DNA of 64,000 nt, taken from NCBI GenBank assembly GCA_009869945.1, contig WIXG01000087.1, positions 183,257 through 247,256 on the forward strand, in the 5' to 3' direction. Position numbers and translations under genes: made by a program. This document shows positions 1-14,200 of this stretch, piece by piece (the first letter of the stretch is position 1; the number at the start of each line of letters is the position of its first letter). This DNA is from Mesaphorura yosii. Lineage: Eukaryota; Arthropoda; Collembola; Poduromorpha; Tullbergiidae. The notes beneath the pieces were generated by a model, which was given only the letters and a program-made list of their open reading frames with translations, made no database searches and had not been told where the DNA came from.

Positions 1-3000
1 GCTTATCCAACAGAAATTGGAACCCGTCACATTATATCATATGAAATTTATATTCGTTGGCAATGGAGAATTAAAACGTTGTCCCATTCAATTTTTATCG
101 CTTGTACCCGCTTTGTGTAGTATGAATTGTTGCCCTGCGACGTTCCACCAGTCACCATTCAACTCGGTGACAATGCAATAGCAAAACAGTAACAGCAGTA
201 TTCTTCTTTGCCATCTCCATTTGTAGGTTAGTACACTTTTGAGATCACTATTTCCTAATACGCCGCATCACCACACACAGCAGCAATACGCGGCGTAAGT
301 AAACATTGGTGCATTTTCCACATTCCAATTCCCAAGCCGATTTTCTTCTTCTCATTCTCATTCCCATTCCAGAAGTCTTAAAAAGTAATACGAATACGAA
401 TGCCAATTCCAAGTTTCTAACTACAAATGCCTTTTGTTTTGTACGTGGCAAGGCATGCAAGAACACAACAATACTAATAGAAATGAACATTATGGGCCAA
501 CTAAAATAGCAATCTCCCATCTCATCATCCCATGTGATGTAAAAATAGAAGAGATCGTAGCTGCGGCTTCGCTTTCACCGTTCGCCTTCGCCGCTCGCCA
601 CCTGGAGAATAAATTGAACTCGACTCGTGCGTCACGCTCACGCATCCTCCGGCGGAGTATGAATTCAAATTTTTCCGTGCCCATGACTTAATCAGGGGGT
701 TGCCGCGCTCGCTGCCACTTTTTTGATAATCTCTGTGAAATCTTTCCTAGCATAATAGGCAGGAGTAAAAAGAGCTTCACTCGTAAATTATAGGTCTTGC
801 CTTCCTTATTACGACTACTTGTGCGTTGTGAGTGCGTATGTGACGAGTTGGCGCTGGCGTTGAGTTTCGATATTCTTTCCCGTATCGCACTTCTTCCGCT
901 ACCCTGCCTTTCCCATTTCGTACTGGCTGCTGCATGCTTTTGCTGCTAAATCCCTTGAGACTCTTCGACGAGAACTGAGAACTCATTGCAGTGCGAGTCA
1001 GGAAAAGAAAGCAGCTACGCCGGGCAGGCCGGCGAGCGAGAAGATACTTTCTCTTCCTGAGTTAGGAGTTGGGACGTGAATGTTAATTGTACACCATTGT
1101 GCTGTACATTGTGCTCTTCTCTTAACTGCTTGGCGGATGGGGCCAGCACGAAACGGCTGTTAAAAATAACTGCACACCACCATCACACAAGATGCTGCAA
1201 AAGTGAGTTCATCGTCATCGTCTTTGCACTGCACTGCACGATTTCGCACAAACGTCCGTTCTTGCGAAACGTGAAGACAGCGTACAAAATATGAACTCCG
1301 AGAGTCCAATTCTGTCTCTATTTCTTAATTTGTTTTCTGAAGGCAATGACACGAGAGACCGAATACGAAAAGAAAACTTCCTAACGTACGCGCGCTGTGA
1401 GCGATCTACGAAGGCATGCACGCCCTAACAAACCGAGCGGAGCAGAATGTACTTATTTAGACAATCACATAAGACTTGTGTCGTGTCGTTGCAAATATTT
1501 GCACCGCAACACTTCTGGCATTCTGATGCTGATGCGATGTAATGTGATAAAATGGAAGCAGAGGTTCTTATTATTCTCTTCGTTGTTCTGATACGCTTTG
1601 CTTGATATGGTTAGGAGTTGTCTACGGTAGGAGTAACACGAGCATTATTGTCCATATTTTGCAAGTGCACTGAACCAAATCTACCTAACTAGATCACATT
1701 GCAAGCACAAGGTGACTTGTCATTGTCCAATTTAATAACGTGGCTGTTTACGAAGAAACCATTATGGTGAAAGGAAAGGAAAGTTGAACGCGTGAGAGTG
1801 AGCGGACTCACACTTTACTCGACTGACTTTACTTGACGCAAACTGACGACCATAGACTGGAGACCAGTCCTTTTCTGTTATTTTTTCTTGAACCTTCATA
1901 CACGTCACACGCCGCGAGCGTCCCAGTATTCATTTGTTTTACAAAATGGCTGTTAGCACGGCTGAGTAAACATCCAAGCAGTGCAAATTTCATTTAATTT
2001 TATGTGACCACTGAACAGTACACCGAGTAGTAAGCACCGTAGGGCTAAGCAAATGGCCATTATTTACACTAATGGTGAAGGCAGGCGGCGGACATGGGTC
2101 AAGGAGACCAAGATGCTGAGTAAAATGTTCATTTACGGCAGCTACATGTGTTTGTGTTTGTACCACTTTGCACTCACATTCGTCCATGCATTGTTGGCAT
2201 TCCGTTAGAAATCAGAATTTGATCTCTCTCGCGATATCCTATCCTGCAGTTAAATGAAGCGAAAGCGTGCAAATTGCGGTCGTGAATCACCATTCATGAA
2301 TCACATGCCGGAAGACCAAATTTTCTATTTTCCTGTAAGTTGCTTGACCCAAAGTCGGATGTACAGCAAGTCTTGTCTCGGTGTCGGTGCGCTTGTGCCG
2401 TTTGAAAAAGAGAAAGCTGCTGGGAAATAAATTAAGTAAAAATGTCTTTGGGCATTTTGTGCACTGTTCCATCCTCCTTTCTCGCCCAGCAATGGTGAAA
2501 GTTGAGCTGTGTTTACTTAGCAGTACAGTACTCAGACAGAGCAGACAGAGCGAAGAACTGAACCGAGCAAGAGAATCTCTCAATTGACAACAACGACACC
2601 GACAGCAGCAAATGATTTTTTAGGTTGAAACCTCCATTTGTATTTCTATCCCCGTCTCTCTTTGCGATCCGGAAAACTCAACTTCCGCTCCTCCAGCAAA
2701 ATGTTAAAGTTATTACTCAATTTCTGAGAGCGATATCTTTCAATGCGAGTGCGTATTTTCACGAGAACGAGAACTCGTCAAGTACAATGTGAAAAATACA
2801 AAATGAAAGTTGCAACTTTACGATGATGACAAAACATGACACTGACTTTGTTGGAATGGGCGAAATGTCCAACGTGGCTGGTTTCTCATGACGCGTGGCA
2901 GTGACCAGGAAAGACGACTTATGAAACCTCTGCTGCTTGTGAATTGTGGCCTAGCCATTATTACAATTGCCAGCTGCCTTTCTGGCAATTGCGAACTGTG

Positions 3001-4485
3001 TGTAATTTGCAGTTTCAGTTTGCGCCGACTGCTGTGCCGAGATTTATTTTTCTTAGATCTACTTTTTATCCTTCTGCTTGCGCCTTCTTTGCACTCAGTT
3101 CAATCTATTAGACCGTGTCAACTGTTAGTCGACAAGATCAACTTTCTCTCTTTTCGCAGTATTGCACAATGTACAAGGCACAAAGTAAAAAGCACCTCCG
3201 GACTTCATCAGCCAGCGGAACGGATTTGGTTTGGATGGATTACGACCTTCTTCCGCTAAAGCTTTTATGTTGTCTTCATGAAGGTCTGGCGGAAATCAAA
3301 ATTAAGATGTAAAGAAACCATTTTATTCCGGTTGTATGGTAATAATATCTACTCGCTCCTAGTTTAAGTCTCTGCAGTGCCGCCTTCTTGCAATGTACGC
3401 TGAATACAAATACAAATGCAATTATCCTTTATTCTTTGCGTCTGCGTTTGCTTTCGAAATGAATAAAACATGGCTTTCAAGTGGAAAACCAAATCCTTGC
3501 CTGCACACAAAATGAGAATTGCAGTCAGCCTTTCTTCATTTCTAATTTATTATTCCGACTAATGATACCAAGGCTGGATTGCTGATTTATTCCTGATGGA
3601 ACGGAACTCAAGATTAGACGGTAAGATGTTTTAGACATCAGACATTGAAATGCCAACCAAAATCTCCGAGCTTCAAAGCAGGAATTTGGCTTGGCTGCGA
3701 ACGTAATTTGGAACTGAAACTAGTCCAGTGCAGTTCTGTAATGCAATTTCCAGACACAATGACGCAAGAAGAATTTCCATAAAATTCCTATAGGGGATTA
3801 ACGATTTGACAGCAGGCCTATAATACTGCGATTACGAGTTTTACATGACAGGGACACAGAAGGGCAAGATTGCATTAGTCGCTTATGCTCAATGCTTAAA
3901 TAATGATAAATTATAGATTTTCATTTTTAGCAGCCGCAGAGCGCAGTCAGTGTGGAGAATACACAAAGTACAAATATGTGCCCATGATTTGCCTTTGCGT
4001 ATGCATTAGTTTTAATTAACTCTAATCCTCATCTAACTCTATCTATTGATTTTCCTTTGAGAGCACGTGCCTGTTTCTAATTCTAATTCTTATTCTATTC
4101 CAACCCAATGTCGTTTGAGAAGGCACAGAAGAGGCTTTGTTGACAAAGACGAATTATTTCATCCAACAGCAGCAGAGAAATGGAGTGATGTGGTGTGAAA
4201 ATAGATTAAAAATGGGCTTAATGGGAAACGAAGAGAGCGAGAAACAAAAACAATAGAAGCCGAGCAAGAAAGCAAGAAAGGCATAGGAAGAAGACAAACA
4301 TTAATTGGTCTGGAATTAAGAAAAGTCGTAGCCGCAGCTGGCTAGAGAAAGACGAGAGCGAGCTGATCTTCGTGGAGGATCAAAGCGTTCAAGGCTCAAG
4401 AATTAAGATCTCTCCTGGAAGATAATTTCTAAGTCTGCCTCCGAGCGTCGCGCCGCGCTTATTAAAAATGAACAAAGGTAATTAC
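1..4485. other. Non-coding stretch, probable intron or 3' flank of the receptor-like gene
   Basis: No open frame here has coding character; all are short and have no recognisable domain. Because the receptor-like first exon at 5227-4486 ends in a splice donor on the minus strand, this stretch is most simply the beginning of its first intron. I looked on the minus strand for a continuation of a glutamate-receptor amino-terminal domain and saw none. The sequence is AT-rich with runs of simple pyrimidine tracts. Confidence 0.55.
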
Positions 4486-5227
4486 CTTTAGGGCTTGGAC
4501 TGACGGTGATCATTATCATAGTCACCTCGGTCTGAGTGAAATTATATTCTTGCAGAAACTTATATCTCGATTTATACTTTTGCAGTTGCATAAGCACATT
4601 GAGGACAGCACGCTGGTAATCACGGTACATGAACATTGAGTAGGAGAGCACGAGTCCCACTTTCACACTCTTCGGCCCTCCAGCACCTCCAACAATGACT
4701 ACTTCTGGACCGACGACGATTCCTGTTGCCGGCGGTGTGGTGGACGGCGTGGTCGTCGTGGTTGTGACAGGCGTGAGTCCGCCACCTGACTTCCCTGTCT
4801 TGCCGACACCAAAGCCGGTGCCGCGGGTCGTGTTGCGGAGGTTGCCACCTGCACCTCCGGTTTTGTTTTTTCCACCACCGACGCTGAACCCTCCTGAACC
4901 AGAGCGACTTCGGCTGGTGTTCCTCTCAGTATTGCCCAGCAGCACTCCGCTCGCATTGTTCTTGGACGAGGTCTTGCCCGTTCCGATCCCACTGTCAGTT
5001 CGACGTTGAGCAGAGGTAATAACAATTAGGAAAGCGGCAACAACACAAAAATATAAAAGTACGTGTAGAAATGTAGCACCATTTATCGAGGTAATTCTTC
5101 TTGGTCTTGAAGTTTGGGCACTAGTACCATTTTTAAACGTAGAGGCAGTACACTTGCAGCAGCGCTCACATCCACATTCGCAGTCACGAGCACTTGAGAA
5201 ATCACTCAACTTGGGCACCATTGTCAT
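4486..5227 (-). CDS. First coding exon of a type I periplasmic-binding-like receptor, probably NMDA-type-2 glutamate receptor subunit (partial)
   Basis: The exon encodes about 247 residues from the first in-frame ATG (5227; a second ATG lies two codons on). The open frame itself begins upstream at non-ATG codons. Order seen: a short polar N-terminus with a cysteine cluster (residues 16-26, CECGCERCCKC); a hydrophobic segment at about 50-72 (LLYFCVVAAFLIVI) that could be a signal peptide or anchor; a Gly/Ser/Thr-rich low-complexity stretch to about 185; then VKVGLVLSYSMFMYRDYQRA and a tract ending in ITVSPSPK. This last part resembles the first strand and helix of an ANF-receptor fold. As I recall them, insect NMDA-2 subunits have a similar 'TPSPT' segment near their start, which is why I favour a glutamate receptor. 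The exon ends at a good donor (AAAG|GTAATT). The rest of the gene is outside the window or behind a long intron. A receptor guanylate cyclase is an alternative. Confidence 0.5.
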
Positions 5228-8200
5228 TTTGAATTCGGACAGCGCACTGCGCTGTAGAGATCTGCGATCCTTCACTCCTTCTCGATCTCACTTGGAAGCT
5301 GGCTCTCACTTCTTCATTTCATCATTTCTGAGCTGAATTCAATTAGTGACCTGCAAAAATTCAATTCAAGTATTTTATCAACGTCAGTAATATTTAGTGA
5401 CAAAGGTGAAGATTTATGATTTACGACAGGATGAAGAATCTCGCGACATTCTTGCATATGAGGAATTTCAAATATTTGCAGTTCAGCTCAATTTAGCGTG
5501 TTAGGGGAAAAAATCAGTTCCTCCATCTCTTTTCACATGTCATACTGCTGTCAAATAACAAAATTGCACTACACATTTTGTTAGGTTCAAAATCCACATT
5601 CGTATGCATGTTTTCGCGATCGTAATCTCAGTCGTAATATTATAAATGAGCAAAAGGAAGTAGCGATGAATGAGTAGGAGTACACGAAGAAAGTCACTTG
5701 GGAAATCGACTTTCGACTTTTGCATCAGATTCACATTGCATTCTAAATTCACCCAAAATATTCATCGGCGCATCGAACAACCTAGAAGCGAGGAGTGAAG
5801 TGAGAAGATGGTATTAACGAATGAAACTGAAAGTGTCGCTATCGTTGTCGATTTCATTTGTGAGCGCCAGTTTGATTGTAGGCTCACTAATCGGGTAATA
5901 ACAATAGGTACAAGCGTTAGCGAAGGCTTATTATTCCCATGAATCCGAGCTGCTGCAAGACAGAGGCTCAAGAAGACTGAGGATTATTTTTCTCATAACT
6001 TTCTTATGTGAATGAGCGAATGGTAATAATTGTAAATCTACCGTGAACCGTGAACAGATTGAGCAGGATTAATAACAGCGAATCACATCTCGTGTTCGTG
6101 ATACGTTTGTCATCATCATAATACTCGCTCGCACAGTCATTAGCGAAATCACATCATTGTCAAAACGTTAATTTGGTTGGAGACATTTGACATTTTGCAC
6201 TATGTATTTCGTGAAAATAAAGACGAGGCGAGGGTTCACAAAAATCTTGAATAATAATTTGAGAAGTAATAATAAAACTTTGGAAGCAGAAAGTTTCTCT
6301 TCCGCTACTTTTTTAAGTTTTGCAAGCGTTATTTTAAAAGGCGAGGCGGGAAGGAGTCATCGTAAAAAAGTGGTAGTCTAATAAGCCTAATGCAATACAG
6401 AATGTAATTGAATACAAAAATTGGCAGCGGAGAGAAAGACATCATGCTGCGGCGATGGCGATGGCAGTACTCGTTTGAAATGAAGAAACCAAGCAAAACT
6501 TTGCAAATCTTTTCTCCGTTTTGCACTTTCTTATTACGGCCGAATCTTGTTTCTTGTGCGTATCGTATACGAAGAATTCATCAAGTGTCTTTTCTCGTCT
6601 CCGTTTTCACTTAAGACGATATTTTATTATGCATGCATGAGAGAAAAGGAAATGAAGCACTTAAAACTTTGCTGCGAGCTCACCAAATCTCCGAACATGT
6701 TATTGCGTTATTAGAAATTACGTCAGGTCACAAGAGAAGGTTGGCCCAATTTGAATTGACAGCAAATCAGTGAACTAGCGAATTTTGTAAAATAAAATAA
6801 TAAAATACTTTGTATTTAATCCCAATCCCTGACGTGATTTAATCCGGCGACAAGATTCCATTGTCGTTGAGTGTCAAGCTTCCATTTCTTATCAATTACG
6901 ATCCATGACACGACACACGGATAAACAATTCATATTCCCAACTCATGCGCCATGTGTTGTGTGTCTAATGCATTTCGTATATGAATAATTTATTAATATT
7001 ATTATTACTACCGTACGAGAGTGAAAAGTTTTATAAATGCTAATCCAATATTCTTCTTAGCCGTCTGGGTCTGATAGCCTTGTCTTTTATTAAAAGCTAT
7101 AAACAGCTCTCGTGTCTTCTCCCATTATGTGCCAAAGTTTTGCGTCAATGTCGTCTTCGTCTTCACGTTCTTAAATTTACATCTTTATCCTAGGATATTA
7201 CGGAAGATGGAAAGTAGACGCTCGAAGCATTATTATCCTACTTTGACGTGCCTGCTCCAGACTGTCCAGACCCTGGCTCGGATTCCGCGATTCGGCGAAT
7301 AAACAATGCTTTCAAGCACGGAAGAAAGTAGCATAGAAAGCCTTTTGCGTGTCTTGCTATCCATTACCATTATTGTTATGAAGCATATAATATTTTCATT
7401 AAGAACAAAGGGAGAGCTTAAGTAATAGAAAAGTAGGCCGGAGGCAGTTTCTGTTTCAATTTTCTAGAAATGATACCGTGAGATGAAGTCAAGTAACTCA
7501 TTTACCGTGCCGGTGTGCTGACATGCGTGGCGCATCGCGCGCGCTCACGGTTTAGCCATTCAATTAAGTTCCAAGCCACCGGTCTCAAAATAAACGTTGA
7601 TGCCCTTGATTAGAATTCTTTCCAATTAGCATCGCATGTCATAGGAGAATTCACCAACCGACACCTTGTGTAATTTTTGTTTAAAGAGTAGATTTTTCTA
7701 TGAAGTGGATGGTGAACGAAGTAACAAAACTTAAAATTAATAAATTGAAACATATTTACACCACCATTCTTGTCTTCCTTTTGATTCTCTCTGGTAGCCA
7801 ACTTTAAACGAACAAGTACTTATTCACTAAATTGACACTTATATTCACATGATATCTGAAAAACTTACTCTGTCTAGACCGTACTAGGATGACGAAGAAG
7901 AGAGCTGATGCCAACAAAAGCTGAAGTGAGATGTCTGACCTCGCACCCACATCATAGTTTTCAGGATTCATGAGTATGAATAAGTTTGCAAATTGTTTGA
8001 TGCTTTATTTATGCCACACGCGTCAATAAATTCACAAAGATTCCAAGACAAAGCAGCTAATTGTTTAGCTCAAAGTACAAAGTACAAAATGCAGCATACG
8101 TCGTGTAGTCGTGTTCGTGCGTTTACGTTCGCAGTGCAATGGCCACAGTTGTTGAACTTTACAACACCTGACGCGAACTTTCACTACACACTCCACACCA

Positions 8201-11200
8201 CACAATTCACTCTTTTAACATATGACACAAGATTTGACGATTTGAGCAGTATTCCCTTTCCAGAACACGAATTCTGTTCAATAACCAATTAATCAACAGC
8301 TTTTGAGCATTTTTTCAACGCAGGGAGAGTTTGGTCAGCGATTTGTCCGGGAGGTCTTTCACTCGCCGGTCTACTTCTCTAACAATTAGGCGAAGGAAAA
8401 CAGGGTCACACTTTGTCAACTAGATCGCGAGGCGAGAAGAAACTCGTGCATGGAACAGTTCCAGTCGAAGGTCTACTGGTTACTCCCGTCCTTTCTCCTC
8501 GCTCGACGATTCTCTTTCGTCTGCGGGTTTCGTTCATAGAACTCGTCGTCCTCGACGCGAAGTGAATCGCCAACTCCAAGAAGAAAACGGGAAATGTTCT
8601 AAAATGTACACTCGCTCTGAGTTCAGGCCCGCTGCTTACTGCCACTGCATTGCGCGGTAGTTTAATGAAAGAGATAGCGGTGATAGTAAAGGAACAAACT
8701 ACCACTGCTAGTACGCTAGAACACATTTCGAGAAGAGCCAGAATCTGATACAGGATGCTGGATTCAGAAATTCAGACTCCGGCTCATGCTCACGGTTCTT
8801 TCAAACTCTAGCATAAAACTACAGCCCAAGTCAGTAACCCTTGAATTCTAGACCAAGGCAGCCAAACCAAACAATCTCTCCGCTTGGCGTGGCAAGTGTG
8901 GTGTGCTGGCATCCAGTCTGGACTAAATTGTTCAATGCAAAAGTGTTTTCAGTATCCCAAGCTTGAGTTCTTCATGAGAACTAATATTAGAACAGGGCAA
9001 GGATTCTTGCGTTAGAGCTTTGATTATTGCCCGTCCATCGCTGTCTGTTGTTACTTGGAGCCACCACTGTTGCAACTTTCACCAGAGCAAGAGAAACAAA
9101 AACAGAGTGGATAAGGCTCATGGACTCGGCATCGACTCGACGCAAATGCAGATTTAAAATTGGAGCAATGCTTCTCACGGCTAATAATTGAATTATTGCG
9201 ATGCGTATTTTGCGTACATTTTTCGTTGTATGTTTTGCGCTTTGAACTCCTCTTCAGCAAACTTCACTGACACTGTGTAATTGTTTACGCTCTTCAGCCG
9301 ATCTTTCTCGTGTCATTACGTCGGTTGGTTAAACATCGACGGAATTACAGTAAACAACGAACAGCGCTTGCTGTATACAATAATACAATCGGAGTACATG
9401 AGAAAAAGGGAATTACAGCTCATTATTTCAAAATCCTACACCCCAAAGCTTGTCAGGTTGTGCGAGTTTTGCCATCGCATCTACATTCTTGATCTGGACT
9501 CCGTCTGAAAATGGAAAAACGAACCGAGAAAATTGGATTAAATTAACCATTAAAGCATATTCGACAATACGAAAAAAAAGAAGTCGGAATGCTGTTCAAT
9601 GACAACGTGTCAGCTGCAGAACGCGCCTAAGTTTATAGAACGGCATGCTGGATGCCTTGTAAAAGCGACACACGGGAGCGAGAACCAACCCAAGAGTATG
9701 ATTTACAAGGAAGAAATGGAAATGGAGAATGGATTTCTTTTCTCTTAGAATTCAAGGGCCATGACACGAGGACACGACGCAATGCACCAATGCACGGATG
9801 CAGACGCCATAATGCTGCTGTCGAGCAGCATTACAAAATGACGCAGCATGATGGGCCTGCCATGAGCTGGCTACCAATTCCAATTCAACGCAATCACGTT
9901 CACGTTGGTTGTCGTTTGGCTCGTCAAACTGACAGGAGATGAGTAGAAAAATCCTATTGCCTATTGCATCATCACACTTTGTGATGCTTTGTGAAAGCAA
10001 GAAAATCTAATGTACCCATCGAGAGCATCCAGGATAATGCTGCCGAGGTTCCGTCTTGAAAGGAAATTGTCAAAGAGGTTTATGTCTGCTGTTGAATACG
10101 AATCCGTCGATGTCTCGTGAATGTGAATAGTGAATTTTGTCATCCCCGTCGCCATCTCCATCCACGCCACGGTTCACGTCTCGACTCAATTGTGTCTCGT
10201 CTCAGCCGCAAGCAAAGCAATGTTTTGAAGAGCGACAATTTCCTAATGCTTTAAAGAAAACGATCTACTTGTATAATAGAATAACAGCGATCACTATTAC
10301 TGCTATGCTATTGCGTATTACATAACTTAATAAAACTATTATGCTTACTGCTTCTAATACAGAAAGGGATTTACGCCTTAAAATAGTAACAATGCAATGT
10401 AAAATTGAATTAAGGAGTTTGAAATGATTATCTTTATCTTGGAATGGTTATTGAGTAATTGGGCCTATTGGGCTACTTCTTCACAGGCATGGTGAGGTTC
10501 ATCTGGGATGAAATACCGTTCAATACAATGAGATTTTGCTCCACAAGGCCAGATTACGTATTAGTTTTCGATGGGTGGTATCAGGCTTTCCTTGCACGAA
10601 AATATGGCAGTCCAGCGTAAAACTCGAATGGAATGTCGTGTCAGACACTTTCAAGCACACTCTTATTCGAAACAGAAGTCGCAAGACAGCAAGTACCGAA
10701 GCATCGAAAAATGTTCATGTTCTGTTCGTGTTCTCGATTGATAATAATGAAAAACTGCTTTCACTTCCATATTGCCAGTGCTATGCTCCATGAAAATGAA
10801 AATCGGTCTACAAGCGTGGAAGCGAGAATGTGTGACTGTGACGGTCAACTGGGGACTTGATGATTTGCTGTGATGGGTTTCATGAATCGTGAGCGGCTTA
10901 TTACTGTCAAGTTCCTGCGGGCGTCCCGGCGAATTCCCGTATGAAGTGGAAAAGCCTGTACTTGTCTATTCGGAACGAAAAATGGTAATTTCACGGAACT
11001 CAGCCAAACCGAAGACCAAGCGAGCATGTCTTGTACATAAATAATATGAAAATATTATTATTACATGATTCCAGCAGCCAGTCAGCGTTCTCAGTACAGG
11101 GAAGTGGCACACGTGAGTGGAATTCAATATTTTTTAATAAAACGTACGGTACGTGTAATGGGTGATGTCTTCCTTGTACTTTCCACTTCTACCTCCTCCA

Positions 11201-14200
11201 AAAACTTCTTTCTGTCATTATTATCTTTTTATGATTATTAGCTTTTTATATTCAAATTGCATTTTGAAGAAGACGCGCAGAAGCAGTGACGGCGGCGGCA
11301 GTGGCGCTGGATGGCTTTCATTTTATGCTGACTCAAGTCGGCCAGATTCTGGATCGGCCTGGATCACTTAACTTTTCTTTTACTTTACGCTTCTCCAGGC
11401 GCGTGTCTTGTATGCGCCTATTTTTAGCCAAAACTTTTAGTTTTCCTTTAATAAAAGACGACACAAACAAGTACGAGTGTTCTTGTACAAGTACAAGCAT
11501 CATCAACTCTTGGCGTGGGTAACCGACACTTGTAAATACTTGTGGGGTCAGTCACCCACAATGCCATAATACAAGAGCTTAGCTGTCTGCTGCACTTGCT
11601 TGCGCTGGAGTAAATTTAGTGTTTAGGAAACTTGATCACGGGTCGCCTCACCTTGTAATTTAGCAATTTCAGCGTTAACATTAACGGTCAATGTTTTCAG
11701 CATTTTCTCTCGACTCGACTGATGTAAAGTGTAAATCTTGGAGATCACATTTCCGCTCGTCAACCGCCAGCGGTTTCATGGTTGCCAGCTTATAACCATT
11801 TTCAGGCTCGTGAATAAGCGGTTTGCTGTCGCTTTAATATCGACGACATTTCATGGGCACAGATACGGTCGCGGCGAAGGCTACCGTCAGTGGGCTTGCA
11901 ACTTTTAATTCGGCCTAATTCACACGAATTAAAAACGTCAAAATGAACTGATCGTCGAAGGTGGTAAAGCTATTATATTCCTGAAAGGTTCTTTGCGATT
12001 TTAATACTTAAAAATTACAAGAGGAATGGCGCAGGACGCTAAAGACACAATTGCAAGACTCGAATGTTAACTTAATCCTGAAGTAAACTTTCGGGATTTA
12101 GCGCTCCGGTATTTATCTTCCCGTTGCAGCCAAGGTCGTCCTGGACCAGGCCTCGGTCCGGCCTTGCCTGCGATTGTATGCCAGCATAAAAGCATGGTTC
12201 GGTTTGGGACAGCAGCTTAACCTAATTTCGCACACAGACGTTTTCAAAACGCAAGTAATTAATTCCTTTGTTTAAAGCATGTGACGGTAAATCATGTGAA
12301 AGAATTAATTCCCTATTCTGACAATGACATCCGCAGCGCACTTCAAGAAGATAAACAAATCTCCGACCGACTGTGAACAAAACGTAGGCAGGCAGGCAGG
12401 CAGACGGGCAGGAACTTTGATACCGACATTGAGTTTTATGGGAGCTGAAACCGTGTGACAAGGCCATGAACAAAATTGCACGCAAGTGGCAGTGCGGTGC
12501 AGGCTTTGGAATTTGAAGCCCGGAGCTCCAGCCGCAGCGTCAGTCCGAACTCGCCTGTTTTAATTATAACTTCAGTGCCAGGGCAGACCCAATTTAGAAC
12601 CGAAGCCTGAACGACTCAACCGCAAGTACTCGCATTCCAGGTTGTAACAAAAGTGTCAGCCTTTATTTACCAACTACCAACCATTTATTTCTTTACTTAC
12701 ACGGTGACACGACTGTGGCATGTGGAGCTGAATGAGGCTATATTTTAGGAGAATGAAACTAATTGGGTGCCAATTAAAATGTGAGCGCGATGATATTTCA
12801 CGTTTCGCAACTCGTCTAAGCCTTGACCGGTGTCGCACAGGCGAATTAATGGGAGCAGCAAGTTCGCGTGCCCTGAAATTAGTAATTAAGGAAAAAAGTG
12901 ATATCGTTCGGCCGATTTTTCTTTGAGCGACAACTTCATTCATTTCATTTTTCATTCAAGAAAAATGCTCGCTCGGTGTGTCTATTAAAAGTGATCTTTT
13001 TAATAACCTGTGTGGGCTCAAAAAAAAGAGCCCAATTACGAAATGAAACTTAATTTCAACACTTTTCCAATAAAATTTTTCAAAAATGTACTCAAACCCG
13101 CTATTCTGTTTTCCCGTACGTCTCACATGTCAAAGACTCCGAAAAGTTGAAGCAAGTACAGAAATACACGGAATAGAATTCATTTTGAAGTCCTCGATTT
13201 CAGTTGAAGTTTCCTATGCAAGTGGCGAGTCCGACTTTTATTACCACTTTCAACTTCTTCCTGGCACGGCGCAGCACTTTCCGGAAAAACTAACTCAGTT
13301 GCGCAACAATGCAATATTTCGGTAAATTAAACAGGGTAATGGTAGACAACGGCAGAATGGAGAAATACAAGCAAATTCGTATTCGCAGTAACGCAGAAAG
13401 AATTCAAAAGAAAAGAAACCAGGTTTTATTTAAACAAGCTTTTTTGAGTTTCAAATTGAAAGGAGCAGTAGAAAAGCTTCTGCCATGCCATGAAGACGAA
13501 GTTAAACTTGAATTGAGGTTCTTTCTCCTTCGCGAACGTTTCGCCTTGTTCGTTTGGTTGTTCTTGCATTCTTTAACAAGGTTTCATATTTCCAATTTAT
13601 GTAAATTCTTTCCAGTTCGACTCTGTTTACATTTACACGTCTCCGTGGCTCGTTCTTGAGTATTTGTATTCATGTCGAGGTTGCTCAATGAGAAATTGAA
13701 CTTTATTGAACTCGAATTTCTAAGACAGAAATATGCAAGACTTCTGCGCAATTCGCAATGCACGTCTTTAGCACTCGCAGCAAATTGCAAAACAAGTGAC
13801 CCGAAACCGAAGAATGTGCGCGGAATATTTTCAGAAACAGCCACGCCACAGCCACAGCAGCAGAAAATTGTAATCACTAACGAGAGATGTAGATATCAAT
13901 AATACAGACAACGCGCCATCGCGTTAATTTATGTCAATTGAGTTTAAAACATGTTTAAGTGCTCAAATATCCCGAAATTATGTTATTCGGGCAATTTACA
14001 TTACATCACATCACAAGATAAGGTCATAAAATGCTAGAGAGCATGAAAATGAACAACGAAACGAGCAAACTCGATTCTTTCATGTTTGCTGTTCTTTTCT
14101 TGCGGTCTGCTTGCGGCATTCGAAATTTGTTTAATTCACAATTTGCGTTGTGCGATCGCGCACGCTTGCGGCTATAAAAAATCAGCGTCAGTGTCGCGTC

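Noticed and set aside
13013-13034. TGGGCTC and GAGCCCA stem around an 8-A loop, resembling a bacterial terminator
   Set aside because: The A run is the loop, not a following U tract, and the genome is eukaryotic; best read as a chance palindrome.
13309-13659. 116-codon plus-strand frame, longest in the left gene-poor region
   Set aside because: Its start is not supported by context, composition is Phe/Lys/Arg-skewed as in translated AT-rich DNA, and no family or splice partner is seen.
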